A stretch of DNA of 64,000 bases from Kosakonia cowanii JCM 10956 = DSM 18146 (GTDB lineage: Bacteria > Pseudomonadota > Gammaproteobacteria > Enterobacterales > Enterobacteriaceae): the NCBI RefSeq assembly GCF_001975225.1, contig NZ_CP019445.1:4030001-4094000 (forward strand), in the 5' to 3' direction. Numbering within the stretch: the first letter of the stretch is position 1; each line of letters begins with the position of its first letter. The notes under the pieces were generated by a model, which did not search any database, had not been told where the DNA came from, and saw only the letters and a list, made by a program, of their open reading frames with translations. Below are positions 1-11,617 of this stretch, piece after piece. Both the position numbers and the translations under genes were made by a program.

Positions 1-1
1 G

Positions 2-505
2 TTACAGAAAGTGCTGGAGAGTATGCCCTACAGCCCGGCGATGATCCGCAATGCCAGTTGGGATGTGCTTGCCTGGAACAGGGCCGCCACGGCGGTGCTG
101 GCCGATTACGCCACCCTTCCCGCGCAGGAGCGCAATATCCTGCGCCGCATCTTTCTTAACCCACAGGCGCGTGCTTCTCAGGCCGACTGGCAGGGTCTGA
201 CGCGCTTTCTGGTCGCGGCGTTTCGCGCCGAAACGACGCGGGCCGGTGCGTCACTTGAAGTCCAGCCGCTGGTCGATGAATTGAGCGCGGCGTCGCCGGA
301 GTTTGCCCGGCTGTGGCAAACCAATGATATCGAGGTGATGGGCGAAGGCACAAAAGTGATTTTCCACGCCAGTGCAGGTCGGCTCTCGCTGGAGTACTCC
401 AGTTTTTCCGTTGAGGGACAGCCCGATTTGACGCTGGTGGTCTATAGCCCCTCGGGCGAGGAAGATGCGGATAAAATACGCTTGCTGTTACAGCAGAAGC
501 GATAA
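2..505 (+). CDS. MmyB-like HTH regulator, C-terminal ligand-binding part (5' cut by window)
   Basis: The open frame enters from the window edge, so the N-terminus, expected to be an HTH_31-type DNA-binding domain, is missing. The visible 168 residues match the MmyB-like regulator ligand-binding domain. They contain the typical run around SWDVLAWNRAA, followed by LPAQERNILRRIFL, then LSAASPEFARLW, and finish with a TLVVYSP-type strand. Such proteins usually repress a neighbouring oxidoreductase or transporter gene, which would lie outside the window. The gene converges on ruvC and shares a bidirectional terminator with it. In E. coli this side of ruvC carries yebB-ruvAB on the ruvC strand, so the order differs here. 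Family assignment is good; the ligand and targets are unknown. Confidence 0.8.
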   Translation, partial: LQKVLESMPYSPAMIRNASWDVLAWNRAATAVLADYATLPAQERNILRRIFLNPQARASQADWQGLTRFLVAAFRAETTRAGASLEVQPLVDELSAASPEFARLWQTNDIEVMGEGTKVIFHASAGRLSLEYSSFSVEGQPDLTLVVYSPSGEEDADKIRLLLQQKR

Positions 506-531
506 AAAAAGCGCCGCAACCGGCGCTTTTT
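504..531. terminator. Bidirectional terminator between the MmyB-like gene and ruvC
   Basis: A GCGCCG/CGGCGC stem (511-516 and 521-526) with loop CAAC is flanked by A7 on the left and T5-6 on the right. It can therefore terminate transcripts from both sides. It touches the ruvC stop codon. Confidence 0.85.
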
Positions 532-1051
532 AACGTAACCGTCCGCGTGCCAGGTTGAGCCTTGTACTGCTCACCTGTAACGCATTCTGGCTGACATGAC
601 AGTGGGTAATGGCAATCGCCAGCGCATCGGCGGCATCTGCCTGCGGGTTGGCGGGGAGTTTCAACAGCGTGCGCACCATGTGCTGCACCTGGCTCTTCTC
701 CGCGCTACCAATGCCGACCACCGTCTGCTTAACCTGACGGGCGGCATACTCAAAGACCGGTAAGTCCTGATTGACGGCGGCGACAATCGCTACGCCGCGC
801 GCCTGCCCCAGTTTCAGCGCCGAGTCGGCGTTTTTCGCCATAAACACCTGTTCGATGGCAAAAAAGTCCGGCTGAAACTGAGTGATGATCTCCGACACGC
901 CCGCGTAAATCAGCTTCAGGCGCGACGGCAGATCGTCAACTTTCGTGCGGATGCAGCCGCTGCCAAGGTAGGTCAGCTGGCGGCCTGTCTGGCGAATCAC
1001 ACCATAACCGGTGATACGTGAACCCGGGTCGATCCCGAGAATAATCGCCAT
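530..1051 (-). CDS. ruvC: Holliday junction endonuclease RuvC
   Basis: RuvC is the dimeric resolvase that cuts Holliday junctions in the RuvABC recombination-repair pathway. The 173 residues equal the E. coli length. The N-terminus has the RNase H-like strand [14 protein letters not shown] with the first catalytic Asp at residue 8. A central FFAIEQVF holds the catalytic Glu, and the C-terminal half has the Asp-rich [11 protein letters not shown] motif. The frame extends 30 codons further upstream, but the ATG at 1051 gives the family N-terminus. The gene lies downstream of yebC on the same strand, as in E. coli, but ruvA and ruvB are not adjacent in this window. Confidence 0.96.
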   Translation of the reverse strand: MAIILGIDPGSRITGYGVIRQTGRQLTYLGSGCIRTKVDDLPSRLKLIYAGVSEIITQFQPDFFAIEQVFMAKNADSALKLGQARGVAIVAAVNQDLPVFEYAARQVKQTVVGIGSAEKSQVQHMVRTLLKLPANPQADAADALAIAITHCHVSQNALQVSSTRLNLARGRLR

Positions 1052-1198
1052 TATTTCTCTCCGCTTAACGCAATAATCCTGGTGATGCCGAACACCCAAA
1101 CAGTTCGCAGGAAGCCGGCTACCCGGTGCGTTCCCGGCCACACAGATTAACCTTGTGACCGGGGCGCGAGGCGAGCACGCCCTGCGGGCTGCCAGCTA

Positions 1199-1939
1199 TT
1201 ACAGGGTTGCCGCCACTTCGTCGGAGATCTCACCGTTGTGGTAAACCTCCTGCACATCGTCGCAATCTTCCAGCATATCGATCAGGCGCAGCAGTTTCGG
1301 CGCGGTTTCCGCATCCATATCTGCTTTGGTCGATGGGATCATCGACACTTCAGCGTTGTCCGCTTTCAGACCGGCAGCTTCCAGCGCATCGCGCACGGCG
1401 CCCATCTCTTCCCAGGCGGTGTAAACGTCAATCGCGCCGTCGTCATAGGTCACAACGTCTTCAGCACCCGCTTCCAGCGCCGCTTCCATAATGGTGTCTT
1501 CGTCGCCCGCTTCGAAAGAGATCACCCCTTTCTTGCTGAACAGGTAGGCCACGGAGCCGTCGGTACCCAGGTTACCGCCGCACTTGCTGAAGGCGTGACG
1601 CACTTCAGCAACGGTACGGTTACGGTTGTCACTCAGACACTCGACCATCACCGCGGTGCCGCCAGGGCCGTAACCTTCATAAATGATGGTTTCCATGTTC
1701 GCGTCGTCATCGCCGCCGACGCCGCGTGCGATGGCGCGGTTCAGAGTGTCACGGGTCATGTTGTTGGAGAGCGCTTTATCTACCGCCGCGCGCAGACGCG
1801 GGTTAGAAGCGATATCGCCGCCGCCCAGACGTGCTGCTGTTACCAGCTCACGAATAATTTTGGTGAAGATCTTACCGCGTTTGGCATCCTGTGCCGCTTT
1901 GCGGTGTTTGGTGTTGGCCCATTTACTGTGACCTGCCAT
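1199..1939 (-). CDS. yebC: YebC/TACO1-family translation or transcription factor
   Basis: The 246-residue protein matches full-length YebC. It starts with [14 protein letters not shown] and has the conserved [11 protein letters not shown] and YEGYGPGG segments typical of the TACO1 family. Members have been described both as DNA-binding regulators and as factors easing ribosome stalling at proline stretches; the sequence cannot decide between these. It lies between nudB and ruvC on the same strand, the E. coli order aspS-nudB-yebC-ruvC. There is a gap of about 150 bases to ruvC. Confidence 0.95.
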   Translation of the reverse strand: MAGHSKWANTKHRKAAQDAKRGKIFTKIIRELVTAARLGGGDIASNPRLRAAVDKALSNNMTRDTLNRAIARGVGGDDDANMETIIYEGYGPGGTAVMVECLSDNRNRTVAEVRHAFSKCGGNLGTDGSVAYLFSKKGVISFEAGDEDTIMEAALEAGAEDVVTYDDGAIDVYTAWEEMGAVRDALEAAGLKADNAEVSMIPSTKADMDAETAPKLLRLIDMLEDCDDVQEVYHNGEISDEVAATL

Positions 1940-1966
1940 AAAAAATTCTCCAGAAAAAACCGCCGT

Positions 1967-2410
1967 TCAGGCGGCGTTAATAACAAATTCTTCAATCGCC
2001 TGCCGGTTGCTCCACGACTTGGTCAATGCCGCCGCAGCGGGCGCATCGAGCCAGCGGTATGCCAGGTGTTCGGTAAACACAATCGGGCATTCGTGGGGCA
2101 GCACTAAACAAAACCAGGATTCGGTGTTGTGTGTCACACCCGGCGCGTAGCGATGACGTAAATGACTGAAAATTTCAAATTCCACCGTGCGCTGGCAGTC
2201 AATAAGACGATGCGGCGCTGCGCCGACATCGATATTGACCTCTTCCATGACTTCGCGCGCGGCGGCCTGCAACGCGCTTTCACCCGGCTCCAGGCTGCCG
2301 GTAACCGACTGCCAGAACTCGGGATCGTCGCGTCGCTGCAACATCAGCACCCGTTTTGTCTCTTCGGCATAAATCACCACCAGCACAGAAACGGGATGCT
2401 TAAAGGACAT
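1967..2410 (-). CDS. nudB: Dihydroneopterin triphosphate diphosphatase (Nudix)
   Basis: NudB removes pyrophosphate from dihydroneopterin triphosphate in folate synthesis. The Nudix box is complete at residues 38-60: G, then E at the end of SLEPGE, then REVMEE with the metal-binding glutamates. At 147 residues the length is close to E. coli NudB. The frame runs 24 codons further upstream inside aspS, but the ATG at 2410, one base beyond the aspS stop, gives the normal N-terminus MSFKHPVSVLVVI. Tight coupling to aspS suggests one transcript. Confidence 0.94.
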   Translation of the reverse strand: MSFKHPVSVLVVIYAEETKRVLMLQRRDDPEFWQSVTGSLEPGESALQAAAREVMEEVNIDVGAAPHRLIDCQRTVEFEIFSHLRHRYAPGVTHNTESWFCLVLPHECPIVFTEHLAYRWLDAPAAAALTKSWSNRQAIEEFVINAA

Positions 2411-2411
2411 C

Positions 2412-4190
2412 TTATTTATTCTCCGGCGTCTCTTTTTTGATAACAGAGATACCGAGTTCCGCCAGCGCGGTCGGGTTGCCAAAGCTCGGCGCTTCGGTCA
2501 ACAGGCAGGCCGCAGCCGTGGTTTTCGGGAACGCGATAACGTCACGGATGTTGTCGGTGCCGGTCAGCAGCATGGTCAGGCGGTCGAGACCAAACGCCAG
2601 GCCCGCGTGCGGCGGCGTACCATATTTCAGGGCGTCGAGCAGGAAGCCGAACTTCTCGCGCTGCTCCTGCTCATTGATACCAAGAATGCCAAACACCGTC
2701 TGCTGCATTTCGCCGTTATGAATACGTACGGAACCGCCGCCCACTTCGTAGCCGTTGATAACCATATCGTAGGCGTTAGCGATCGCCGTTTCCGGTGCCG
2801 CTTTCAGCTCAGCCGGGCTCATGTCGCGCGGCGCGGTGAACGGGTGGTGCATCGCCGTCAGGCCGCCTTCGCCGTCGTCTTCAAACATCGGGAAGTCGAT
2901 AACCCACAGCGGCGCCCATTTGTTTTCGTCGGTCAGGCTCAGGTCTTTACCCAGCTTCAGACGCAGCGCGCCCAGCGCATCGGCAACCACTTTCTTGCTG
3001 TCGGCACCGAAGAAGATCATGTCGCCATCCTGCGCGCCGGTGCGCGACAGAATTTCGCTCACGATCTCAGCGTTGAGGAATTTCGCGACCGGGCTGGTAA
3101 TGCCCTCAAGGCCTTTTGCCGCTTCGTTAACTTTGATGTAGGCCAGCCCTTTCGCGCCGTAAATTTCGACAAACTTGCCGTAGTCATCAATCTGCTTACG
3201 GCTAAGCTGCGCGCCGCCCGGCACACGCAGTGCGGCAACGCGGCCTTTGGCATCGTTGGCCGGGCCAGAGAAGACTTTAAACTCGACCGCTTTCAGCAGG
3301 TCGGCCACGTCCACCAGCTCCATCGGGTTACGCAGATCCGGCTTATCGGAGCCGTAACGACGCTCGGCTTCGGCAAAGGTCATGATCGGGAACTCACCGA
3401 GATCGACGCCTTTCACTTCCTGCCACAGCTGGCGAACCAGCGCTTCCATCACTTCACGCACCTGCGGCGCGGTCATAAAGGAGGTTTCCACATCGATCTG
3501 GGTAAATTCCGGCTGACGGTCAGCGCGCAGATCTTCATCGCGGAAGCATTTGACGATCTGGTAGTAACGGTCAAAGCCGGACATCATCAGCAGCTGTTTG
3601 AAAAGCTGTGGGGACTGCGGCAGCGCGTAGAATTTGCCTTTATGCACGCGGCTCGGCACCAGGTAATCGCGCGCGCCTTCCGGTGTCGCTTTGGTCAGCA
3701 TCGGCGTTTCGATGTCGAGGAAACCGTGGTCATCCATAAAGCGGCGCACGAAGCTGGTGATTTTCGCACGGGTTTTCAGGCGCTGCGCCATCTCTGGACG
3801 GCGCAGGTCGAGGTAGCGGTACTTCAGACGCGCTTCTTCGGTGTTGACGTGGTTAGAATCGAGCGGCAGCGCGTCAGCGCGGTTGATGATGGTCAGTTCG
3901 GTGGCGAAAACTTCCACTTCACCGGTGGCCATCTCTTTGTTGGCATTTTTGCCTTCGCGGGCGCGAACAGTACCGGTAATTTGAATGCAGAACTCATTAC
4001 GCAGTTCAGAGGCGAGCTGGAACGCATCCTGACGGTCCGGGTCGAAAAACACCTGCACGATGCCTTCACGATCGCGCATATCGATAAAGATAAGGCTACC
4101 GAGGTCACGACGGCGGTTGACCCACCCACAAAGCGTTACTTGCTGTCCGACATGGGACTGATTGAGCTGCCCGCAATATACTGTACGCAT
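2412..4190 (-). CDS. aspS: Aspartyl-tRNA synthetase
   Basis: A bacterial-type class II synthetase of 592 residues that charges tRNA-Asp. An N-terminal OB-fold anticodon-binding domain ([11 protein letters not shown], about residues 17-27) is followed by the catalytic core. Motif 2 is seen in [20 protein letters not shown], the bacterial GAD insertion lies in the middle, and motif 3 in [10 protein letters not shown] near the C-terminus. The ATG at 4190 is chosen over a start 12 codons upstream because [10 protein letters not shown] is the family N-terminus. It is the first gene of the run to ruvC and is divergent from yecD, with about 265 bases between them. Confidence 0.97.
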   Translation of the reverse strand: MRTVYCGQLNQSHVGQQVTLCGWVNRRRDLGSLIFIDMRDREGIVQVFFDPDRQDAFQLASELRNEFCIQITGTVRAREGKNANKEMATGEVEVFATELTIINRADALPLDSNHVNTEEARLKYRYLDLRRPEMAQRLKTRAKITSFVRRFMDDHGFLDIETPMLTKATPEGARDYLVPSRVHKGKFYALPQSPQLFKQLLMMSGFDRYYQIVKCFRDEDLRADRQPEFTQIDVETSFMTAPQVREVMEALVRQLWQEVKGVDLGEFPIMTFAEAERRYGSDKPDLRNPMELVDVADLLKAVEFKVFSGPANDAKGRVAALRVPGGAQLSRKQIDDYGKFVEIYGAKGLAYIKVNEAAKGLEGITSPVAKFLNAEIVSEILSRTGAQDGDMIFFGADSKKVVADALGALRLKLGKDLSLTDENKWAPLWVIDFPMFEDDGEGGLTAMHHPFTAPRDMSPAELKAAPETAIANAYDMVINGYEVGGGSVRIHNGEMQQTVFGILGINEQEQREKFGFLLDALKYGTPPHAGLAFGLDRLTMLLTGTDNIRDVIAFPKTTAAACLLTEAPSFGNPTALAELGISVIKKETPENK

Positions 4191-4457
4191 GAGATATCCC
4201 TTAATTAGCTGCGCATCACCCACCACCTGCGGCGCAGGCGCGCTGGGGGCAGCTATTTTCGTATGTCACATCTGGATGAAAAAAGGGGGCTATTATACTG
4301 GAAATAATGACCCACGATAAGCCCGCTACCGACTGTACGCACGTTTGCTGCGCGCTTATTGCGCATTCTCACAAAATTTAACAAAAATTGTAAACCCGGC
4401 GCGCGGAAAGAGCGCGTAAGGTAACGCCCCAACGCGATTATTTTTTCAGGAGTGAAC

Positions 4458-5024
4458 ATGCTGGAACTCAACACAGCGAAAACGGCACTGGTGGTTATCG
4501 ATCTTCAGGAAGGCATTCTGCCCTTTGCCGGCGGCCCGCATACTGCGCAGGACGTCGTAACACGTTCGGCACGGCTGGCCGAGAAGTTTCGTGCCAACGG
4601 CGCACCGGTGGTGCTGGTGCGCGTCGGCTGGTCGGCGGATTTTGCCGAAGCGCTGAAACAACCGGTGGATGCCGCGATGGGCGGTCACGGCCTGCCGGAA
4701 AACTGGTGGGATTACCCGGCAGCGCTTGGCAAACAGCCGAGCGATATTGAGGTAACAAAACGCCAGTGGGGCGCTTTTTATGGCACCGATCTGGAAATGC
4801 AGCTGCGCCGTCGCGGTATCGACACCATCGTGCTGTGCGGCATTTCGACCAATATCGGCGTCGAATCCACCGCCCGCAACGCCTGGGAGATGGGTTTTTC
4901 ACTGGTGATCGCCGAAGATGCTTGCAGCGCCGCCGATGCCGAACAGCATCTGGGCAGCATGAAAAACATCTTCCCGCGTATCGGTCGCGTGCGCAGCAGC
5001 GAGGAGATTATCGCCGCGTTATGA
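4458..5024 (+). CDS. yecD: Isochorismatase-family cysteine hydrolase YecD
   Basis: The 188-residue protein belongs to the isochorismatase/nicotinamidase-like cysteine hydrolases. The triad is visible: Asp15 in LVVIDLQEG, the Lys of VTKRQWGAF, and the Cys of [15 protein letters not shown]. Its substrate is not established. The ATG at 4458 is preceded by a good ribosome site (CAGGAG); a GTG two codons upstream is less likely. The stop overlaps the yecE start as ATGA, so the two are translationally coupled. Length and order match E. coli yecD-yecE-yecN-cmoA-cmoB. Confidence 0.92.
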   Translation: MLELNTAKTALVVIDLQEGILPFAGGPHTAQDVVTRSARLAEKFRANGAPVVLVRVGWSADFAEALKQPVDAAMGGHGLPENWWDYPAALGKQPSDIEVTKRQWGAFYGTDLEMQLRRRGIDTIVLCGISTNIGVESTARNAWEMGFSLVIAEDACSAADAEQHLGSMKNIFPRIGRVRSSEEIIAAL

Positions 5025-5839
5025 TCTATATCGGCCTGCCGCAGTGGTCGCACCCGAAATGGGTGCGCCTTGGGATCACCTCCCTTGAGGAGTATGCCCG
5101 TCACTTCAACTGTGTCGAGGGTAATACCACGCTCTATGCGCTACCGAAAGCGGAGATTGTCGCGCGCTGGCACGACCAGACCAGCGATGATTTCCGCTTC
5201 TGCTTTAAGTTTCCCGCTACCATCTCCCATCAGGCGGCGCTGCGTAACTGTGATGATCTAACCCACGAATTTTTTAGCCGCATGTCGCCGCTCGCGGGCA
5301 GGATTGGGCAGTACTGGCTCCAGCTGCCAGCGACCTTTGGCCCGCGCGATCTCCCTGCGCTGTGGGCTTTTCTTGATGCGCTGCCCGCAGGCTTTACTTA
5401 CGGTGTCGAGGTGCGCCACCCCGCCTTCTTTGAAAAAGGCGAAGAGGAGAAAGCCCTTAACCAGGGGCTGCACGCCCGCAAAGTCAATCGCGTGATGCTC
5501 GACAGCCGCCCGGTGCACAGCGCGAAACCGCACAGCGAAGCGGTGCGTGAAGCCCAGCGCAAGAAGCCAAAAGTGCCGGTGCACGCGCTGGTCACCGCCG
5601 CGCATCCGATGGTGCGCTTTATCGGCAGTGACGATATGGCGCAGAACCGCGAACTCTTCGCCGTCTGGTTAAACAAGCTGCCAATCTGGGAGCAGACCAC
5701 CACGCCCTATCTGTTTCTGCACACACCTGATATCGCCCAGGCTCCCGAGCTGGTCGAAACGCTGTGGCAGGATCTTCGCACGGCTTTACCGGTCATCGGC
5801 GAGGCGCCCTCCCTGCCGTTACAATCTTCTCTTTTTTAA
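5021..5839 (+). CDS. yecE: DUF72 family protein YecE
   Basis: The 272-residue protein matches E. coli YecE in length and in its start [14 protein letters not shown]. The DUF72 family folds as a TIM barrel of unknown reaction. Conserved parts are [24 protein letters not shown] and [11 protein letters not shown], and the protein ends in a long C-terminal helical part. The start is fixed by the four-base ATGA overlap with yecD. The open frame continues 85 codons upstream through yecD in another reading frame, which is a shadow. Function is unknown. Confidence 0.92.
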   Translation: MIYIGLPQWSHPKWVRLGITSLEEYARHFNCVEGNTTLYALPKAEIVARWHDQTSDDFRFCFKFPATISHQAALRNCDDLTHEFFSRMSPLAGRIGQYWLQLPATFGPRDLPALWAFLDALPAGFTYGVEVRHPAFFEKGEEEKALNQGLHARKVNRVMLDSRPVHSAKPHSEAVREAQRKKPKVPVHALVTAAHPMVRFIGSDDMAQNRELFAVWLNKLPIWEQTTTPYLFLHTPDIAQAPELVETLWQDLRTALPVIGEAPSLPLQSSLF

Positions 5840-5891
5840 GCGCAGCACCTATCATTGATGGGCCATCGCCGTAACCTTAAAGGGAGTTTGT

Positions 5892-6287
5892 ATGGTAAGC
5901 GCGTTGTATGCCGTGCTGGGTGCGTTATTACTGGTTAAATTTGCTTCTGATGTGATTCGTCTGCGTATGCAGTACCGTGTGAGCTTTGGCGACGGCGGGT
6001 TTAGTGAGTTGCAGAACGCGATGCGTATTCACGGCAACGCCGTTGAGTACATTCCCGTTGCGCTGATCCTGCTGCTGTTTATGGAGATGAACGGCGCGCA
6101 AAACTGGATGGTACATCTCTGCGGCATCATGCTTATTGTTGGCCGCCTGATGCACTATTACGGTTTGCATCACCGGCTGGTCTACTGGCGGCGTTATGGG
6201 ATGGGCGCAACGCTCTGCTCCCTGCTGCTGATGGTGCTGGCGAATGTGTGGTATATGCCCTGGGAGTTGGTTTTCTCCCTGCGTTAG
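5892..6287 (+). CDS. yecN: MAPEG-family inner membrane protein YecN
   Basis: A 131-residue membrane protein with four hydrophobic segments, the layout of MAPEG proteins (relatives of microsomal glutathione S-transferases). FSELQNAMRIHGNAVEYIP is the family signature, with the conserved Asn and Glu. Its reaction in bacteria is not established. Length equals E. coli YecN. The ATG at 5892 follows AAAGGGAG. It sits 52 bases after yecE and 39 bases before cmoA. Confidence 0.92.
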   Translation: MVSALYAVLGALLLVKFASDVIRLRMQYRVSFGDGGFSELQNAMRIHGNAVEYIPVALILLLFMEMNGAQNWMVHLCGIMLIVGRLMHYYGLHHRLVYWRRYGMGATLCSLLLMVLANVWYMPWELVFSLR

Positions 6288-8035
<1,748 letters not shown>

Positions 8036-8068
8036 ACAAAAAAAGGCCCCTGTTAATGGCAGGGGCCT
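8036..8068 (-). terminator. Terminator of cutC
   Basis: A perfect nine-base stem (AGGCCCCTG/CAGGGGCCT, 8044-8068) has an A-run on its left, which becomes a T-run in the minus-strand transcript. It therefore ends cutC; cmoB, reading the other way, finds no T-run. Confidence 0.8.
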
Positions 8069-8117
8069 GGTACAAGCAAGCATCACATTGGGCGACATGA
8101 TGCGGCGGTAAAAACGG

Positions 8118-8861
8118 TTACTGGCGGTAGTGAACAATCAGCGCTTTCATCTCTGCGACGGCCTCTTTGTCGACACCGTAGCGGGCATATTCATCAGCGC
8201 TCGCGTCGGATGACATCGATAATCCGCTATTGCGATAGCGCATCGGCGACGCCGTCCAGCGTCCTGCCGAGCTATGCACCTCTTTTAATCCGGCGCGAAG
8301 AAACAATTCAAGGTTGTCAGGACGCACGCCTGCGCCAGCCATAATGATTGGAACACCGGGAAGTGCATTTAGTTCCGTAATAAGTGAAACTCCTTTTTCC
8401 GCCGTCGCCTGCTGCCCGGACGTCAGGATGCGCGCCACGCCTGATTGTGCCAATATTTCAATGGCCTGATGGGGATTGGCGCACATATCGAAGGCGCGAT
8501 GAAATGTCACCGCCATCCCCTGCGCGGCACCCATTATCTGCGCCATTCTCGCCACATCAACTTCACCGTCCTCATTCAGCACGCCGGTCACCACACCCGG
8601 AAAGCCAAGCTCGCGCACCCGCTCGATATCCGCCAGCAGCACTTGAAACTCATCATCGCGATAGCAAAAATCGCCGCCGCGCGGCCGCACAATGGGATGC
8701 ACGGGAATGGTCACCGCCTCACGCACAGCCTGCAACGCGCCAAACGATGGCGTCAGCCCGCCCTCTTTCGGTGCGGCGCAAAACTCAATACGGTCGGCGC
8801 CGTGCTGCTCGGCGATAAGCGCATCCTCAACGCTGTAACAGCAGATCTCCAGTAATGTCAT
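8118..8861 (-). CDS. cutC: CutC family TIM-barrel protein
   Basis: The 247-residue protein is a full-length CutC, a TIM-barrel family once linked to copper tolerance; the true role is unsettled. Signatures are LEICCYS at the start, [40 protein letters not shown] and EVHSSAG. A GTG one codon upstream overlaps the Shine-Dalgarno AAGGAGA too closely, so the ATG at 8861 is preferred. It is a single gene with its own terminator. Confidence 0.93.
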   Translation of the reverse strand: MTLLEICCYSVEDALIAEQHGADRIEFCAAPKEGGLTPSFGALQAVREAVTIPVHPIVRPRGGDFCYRDDEFQVLLADIERVRELGFPGVVTGVLNEDGEVDVARMAQIMGAAQGMAVTFHRAFDMCANPHQAIEILAQSGVARILTSGQQATAEKGVSLITELNALPGVPIIMAGAGVRPDNLELFLRAGLKEVHSSAGRWTASPMRYRNSGLSMSSDASADEYARYGVDKEAVAEMKALIVHYRQ

Positions 8862-8912
8862 CACGTCTCCTTTTCCTCTTATCGCCCGCGCAGAGTGGCC
8901 TCACGCGTGCCT

Positions 8913-9473
8913 TTACTGCTCACTGGCAACGATAGCTTCAATGCTCCACGGGTGAAACTTCACCGTCACTTTGCCATCTGTCACCGCCAGCGTCGGGTTG
9001 GGCAGCCGCTCGCGCTCGCCTTTTGGCGCGCTGGTTTTTACCGCGATCCCAGGCTGGCTCAGCCCTTCATCGCCCAGTAGCGCCAGCGCCCGGGCATTCA
9101 GCGTTTCCACCTCACCCGGCAGGACGATCTCAATGTGCTCCCACCCTTCATGGGGATAGCGCTTCTCACCCGGCCAGGGCAGCTCCACCACGCTGAACTG
9201 CCAGTGAGCGACGCAGACCGGTTCGTACAATTTAAACAGGCAGATGGGGCGGCCATTAATGATATTTTCCGACAGCAGTTCGCCGCACTGCTCAAACCCG
9301 CGCCGCCAGCGCTCTGCCGTGGCGTTCTGATGGCAACGCAGGGAGATATGGTCGGCATCTAAGGGTGCGATAGACAGCCCAAGACGGGAAGTGAAATTTT
9401 GCAGATCCGTGGTAAAACGCGGCAGATCTTCCACGATATCCTGCAACTCTTCGATAGTTTGCCAATGGCGCAT
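8913..9473 (-). CDS. yecM: VOC-superfamily protein YecM
   Basis: The 186-residue protein matches YecM, which has the vicinal-oxygen-chelate fold (glyoxalase/dioxygenase-like) and an unknown reaction. Visible landmarks are ADHISLRCHQNATAERWRRG with the first histidine, HWQFSVVELPWPGEKRYPHE, and HIEIVLPG. The E. coli protein is two residues longer. It is divergent from argS and upstream of cutC, as in E. coli. Confidence 0.92.
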   Translation of the reverse strand: MRHWQTIEELQDIVEDLPRFTTDLQNFTSRLGLSIAPLDADHISLRCHQNATAERWRRGFEQCGELLSENIINGRPICLFKLYEPVCVAHWQFSVVELPWPGEKRYPHEGWEHIEIVLPGEVETLNARALALLGDEGLSQPGIAVKTSAPKGERERLPNPTLAVTDGKVTVKFHPWSIEAIVASEQ

Positions 9474-9618
9474 AACAGTGCTCGCAACTCATAACAAAGC
9501 GCATAATCTACCGTGTTATGCGGTGCTGACGCCACCGGGCATTTGCAGTATACTCCCGCCTTTCATAAACACCCGGACGCCGCCCTCTTTCGCGGCGTCG
9601 CAAATGTAAGGTATCCCG

Positions 9619-11352
9619 GTGAATATTCAGGCACTTCTCTCAGAAAAAGTCAGTCAGGCCATGATTGCGGCAGGCGCCCCCGCAGAGTGCGAAGCGCAGG
9701 TCCGGCAGTCAGCAAAAGTTCAGTTCGGCGACTATCAGGCTAACGGCGTGATGGCAGTTGCCAAAAAACTGGGTATGGCCCCGCGACAACTCGCTGAGCA
9801 AGTTCTGACTCACCTCTCCCTCGATGGCATCGCCCACAAAGTGGAGATTGCAGGGCCTGGTTTTATCAATATCTTCCTCGCGCCGGAGTTTCTCGCTGAA
9901 AACGTTGATCAGGCGCTGAAATCCGATCGCCTTGGGGTGTCTGTTCCGCAGCCGCAAACCATCGTGGTGGATTACTCCGCGCCGAACGTGGCGAAAGAGA
10001 TGCACGTTGGCCACCTGCGCTCCACCATCATTGGCGACGCCGCCGTGCGCACCCTTGAGTTCCTCGGTCACAACGTGATTCGCGCGAACCATGTCGGCGA
10101 CTGGGGCACCCAGTTCGGCATGCTGATCGCCTTCCTCGAACTCAAGCAGCAGGAGAACGCGGGTGAAATGGCGCTGGCGGACCTGGAAGGGTTCTACCGC
10201 GAAGCGAAAAAACACTACGACGAAGATGCCGCCTTTGCTGAGCGCGCGCGCAACTACGTGGTTAAGCTGCAGGGTGGCGATGAGTATTGCCGCGAAATGT
10301 GGCGCAAGCTGGTCGATATCACCATGAGCCAGAACCAGCAGGCCTATGAGCGCCTGAACGTTACCCTGACACGTAAAGATGTGATGGGTGAAAGCCTCTA
10401 CAACCCGATGCTGCCGGGCATCGTCGCCGATCTGAAAGCCAAAGGGCTGGCGGTCGAGAGCGAAGGCGCCACCGTGGTCTTCCTCGACGAATACAAAAAT
10501 AAAGAGGGCGAACCGATGGGCGTCATCATCCAGAAGAAGGATGGCGGCTACCTCTACACCACCACGGATATCGCCTGTGCCAAGTACCGTTATGAAACCC
10601 TGCATGCCGATCGCGTGCTTTACTACATCGACTCCCGTCAGCACCAGCATCTGATGCAGGCGTGGACCATCGTGCGTAAAGCGGGCTATGTGCCGGAGTC
10701 GGTGCCGCTGGAGCACCACATGTTCGGCATGATGCTGGGCAAAGATGGCAAGCCGTTCAAAACCCGCGCGGGCGGGACGGTGAAACTCTCCGATCTGCTG
10801 GACGAAGCGCTGGAGCGCGCCCGTCGCCTGGTGGCGGAGAAGAACCCGGAGATGCCGGCGGACGAGCTGGAGAAGCTGGCGAATGCGGTCGGTATTGGCG
10901 CGGTGAAATATGCCGATCTGTCGAAAAACCGCACTACCGATTACGTCTTCGACTGGGACAATATGCTGGCGTTTGAGGGTAACACCGCGCCGTATATGCA
11001 GTACGCCTACACCCGCGTGCTGTCGGTGTTTCGCAAAGCGGGCATTGAAGAGCAGGTGCTGGAAAACGCGCAGGTCGCGATCCGCGAAGATCGTGAAGCG
11101 CAGCTGGCCGCGCGTCTGCTGCAGTTTGAAGAGACCCTGAGCGTGGTTGCCCGTGAAGGCACGCCGCACGTGATGTGCGCTTATCTCTACGATGTCGCCG
11201 GTCTCTTCTCCGGCTTTTACGAGCACTGCCCGATCCTCACCGCCGAAAGCGATGAGATTCGCCTCAGCCGCCTGAAGCTGGCGCTGCTGACGTCGAAAAC
11301 CCTGAAGCTGGGTCTGGAGACGCTGGGCATCGAAACCGTCGAGCGTATGTAA
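9619..11352 (+). CDS. argS: Arginyl-tRNA synthetase
   Basis: A class I synthetase of 577 residues, the E. coli length, that charges tRNA-Arg. The N-terminal Add-1 domain is followed by the HIGH-type motif [13 protein letters not shown]. As is usual for ArgRS there is no canonical KMSKS; the loop [13 protein letters not shown] takes its place. A DALR anticodon domain ends in [10 protein letters not shown]. Translation starts at GTG (9619), which gives the family N-terminus [11 protein letters not shown]. Confidence 0.97.
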   Translation: MNIQALLSEKVSQAMIAAGAPAECEAQVRQSAKVQFGDYQANGVMAVAKKLGMAPRQLAEQVLTHLSLDGIAHKVEIAGPGFINIFLAPEFLAENVDQALKSDRLGVSVPQPQTIVVDYSAPNVAKEMHVGHLRSTIIGDAAVRTLEFLGHNVIRANHVGDWGTQFGMLIAFLELKQQENAGEMALADLEGFYREAKKHYDEDAAFAERARNYVVKLQGGDEYCREMWRKLVDITMSQNQQAYERLNVTLTRKDVMGESLYNPMLPGIVADLKAKGLAVESEGATVVFLDEYKNKEGEPMGVIIQKKDGGYLYTTTDIACAKYRYETLHADRVLYYIDSRQHQHLMQAWTIVRKAGYVPESVPLEHHMFGMMLGKDGKPFKTRAGGTVKLSDLLDEALERARRLVAEKNPEMPADELEKLANAVGIGAVKYADLSKNRTTDYVFDWDNMLAFEGNTAPYMQYAYTRVLSVFRKAGIEEQVLENAQVAIREDREAQLAARLLQFEETLSVVAREGTPHVMCAYLYDVAGLFSGFYEHCPILTAESDEIRLSRLKLALLTSKTLKLGLETLGIETVERM

Positions 11353-11442
11353 TTGCCGGATGGCGGCTGCGCCTTATCCGGCCTACGCCATCATTCAGGC
11401 CGCGTAACCCGTAGGCCTGATAAACGAAGCGCCATCAGGCAA
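11353..11442. repeat. REP/BIME unit 1 after argS
   Basis: Two inverted REP motifs face each other: TTGCCGGATGGCGGCTGCGC at the left and its approximate complement ending GCCATCAGGCAA at the right. The segment begins directly after the argS stop codon. It can fold into a long hairpin and probably stabilises or ends the argS mRNA. Confidence 0.9.
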
Positions 11443-11465
11443 TGATGCCAGCTATGTACCTCAAC

Positions 11466-11553
11466 GCCGGATGGCGGCTGCGCCTTATCCGGCCTGCGCC
11501 ATCATTCAGGCCGCGTAATCCGTAGGCCTGATAAGCGAAGCGCCATCAGGCAA
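11466..11553. repeat. REP/BIME unit 2 after argS
   Basis: This is a second, nearly identical copy of the preceding BIME, with the same head (GCCGGATGGCGGCTGCGCC) and tail (GCCATCAGGCAA). The copies are about 23 bases apart in the same orientation. A third relative lies at 44729-44819. Confidence 0.9.
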
Positions 11554-11577
11554 TAACGCCCGGAATACCTCCCCAAT

Positions 11578-11610
11578 AAAAAACCCCGGCTTGCCGGGGT
11601 TTTCTTTTTC
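11578..11610. terminator. Bidirectional terminator between argS and the GH105 gene
   Basis: The stem ACCCCGGC/GCCGGGGT with loop TT has A-rich sequence on the left and TTTTCTTTTT on the right. It separates the convergent argS and GH105 genes. Confidence 0.85.
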
Positions 11611-11617
11611 ATCGCAC

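Noticed and set aside
2607..4208. A 533-codon plus-strand frame opposite aspS
   Set aside because: It is a shadow of aspS on the other strand, without a ribosome site or family motifs.
9709..11226. A 505-codon open frame on the minus strand opposite argS
   Set aside because: It is antisense to a fully conserved synthetase, and its His/Arg/Val-rich translation resembles no family. It is a product of high-GC codon use.
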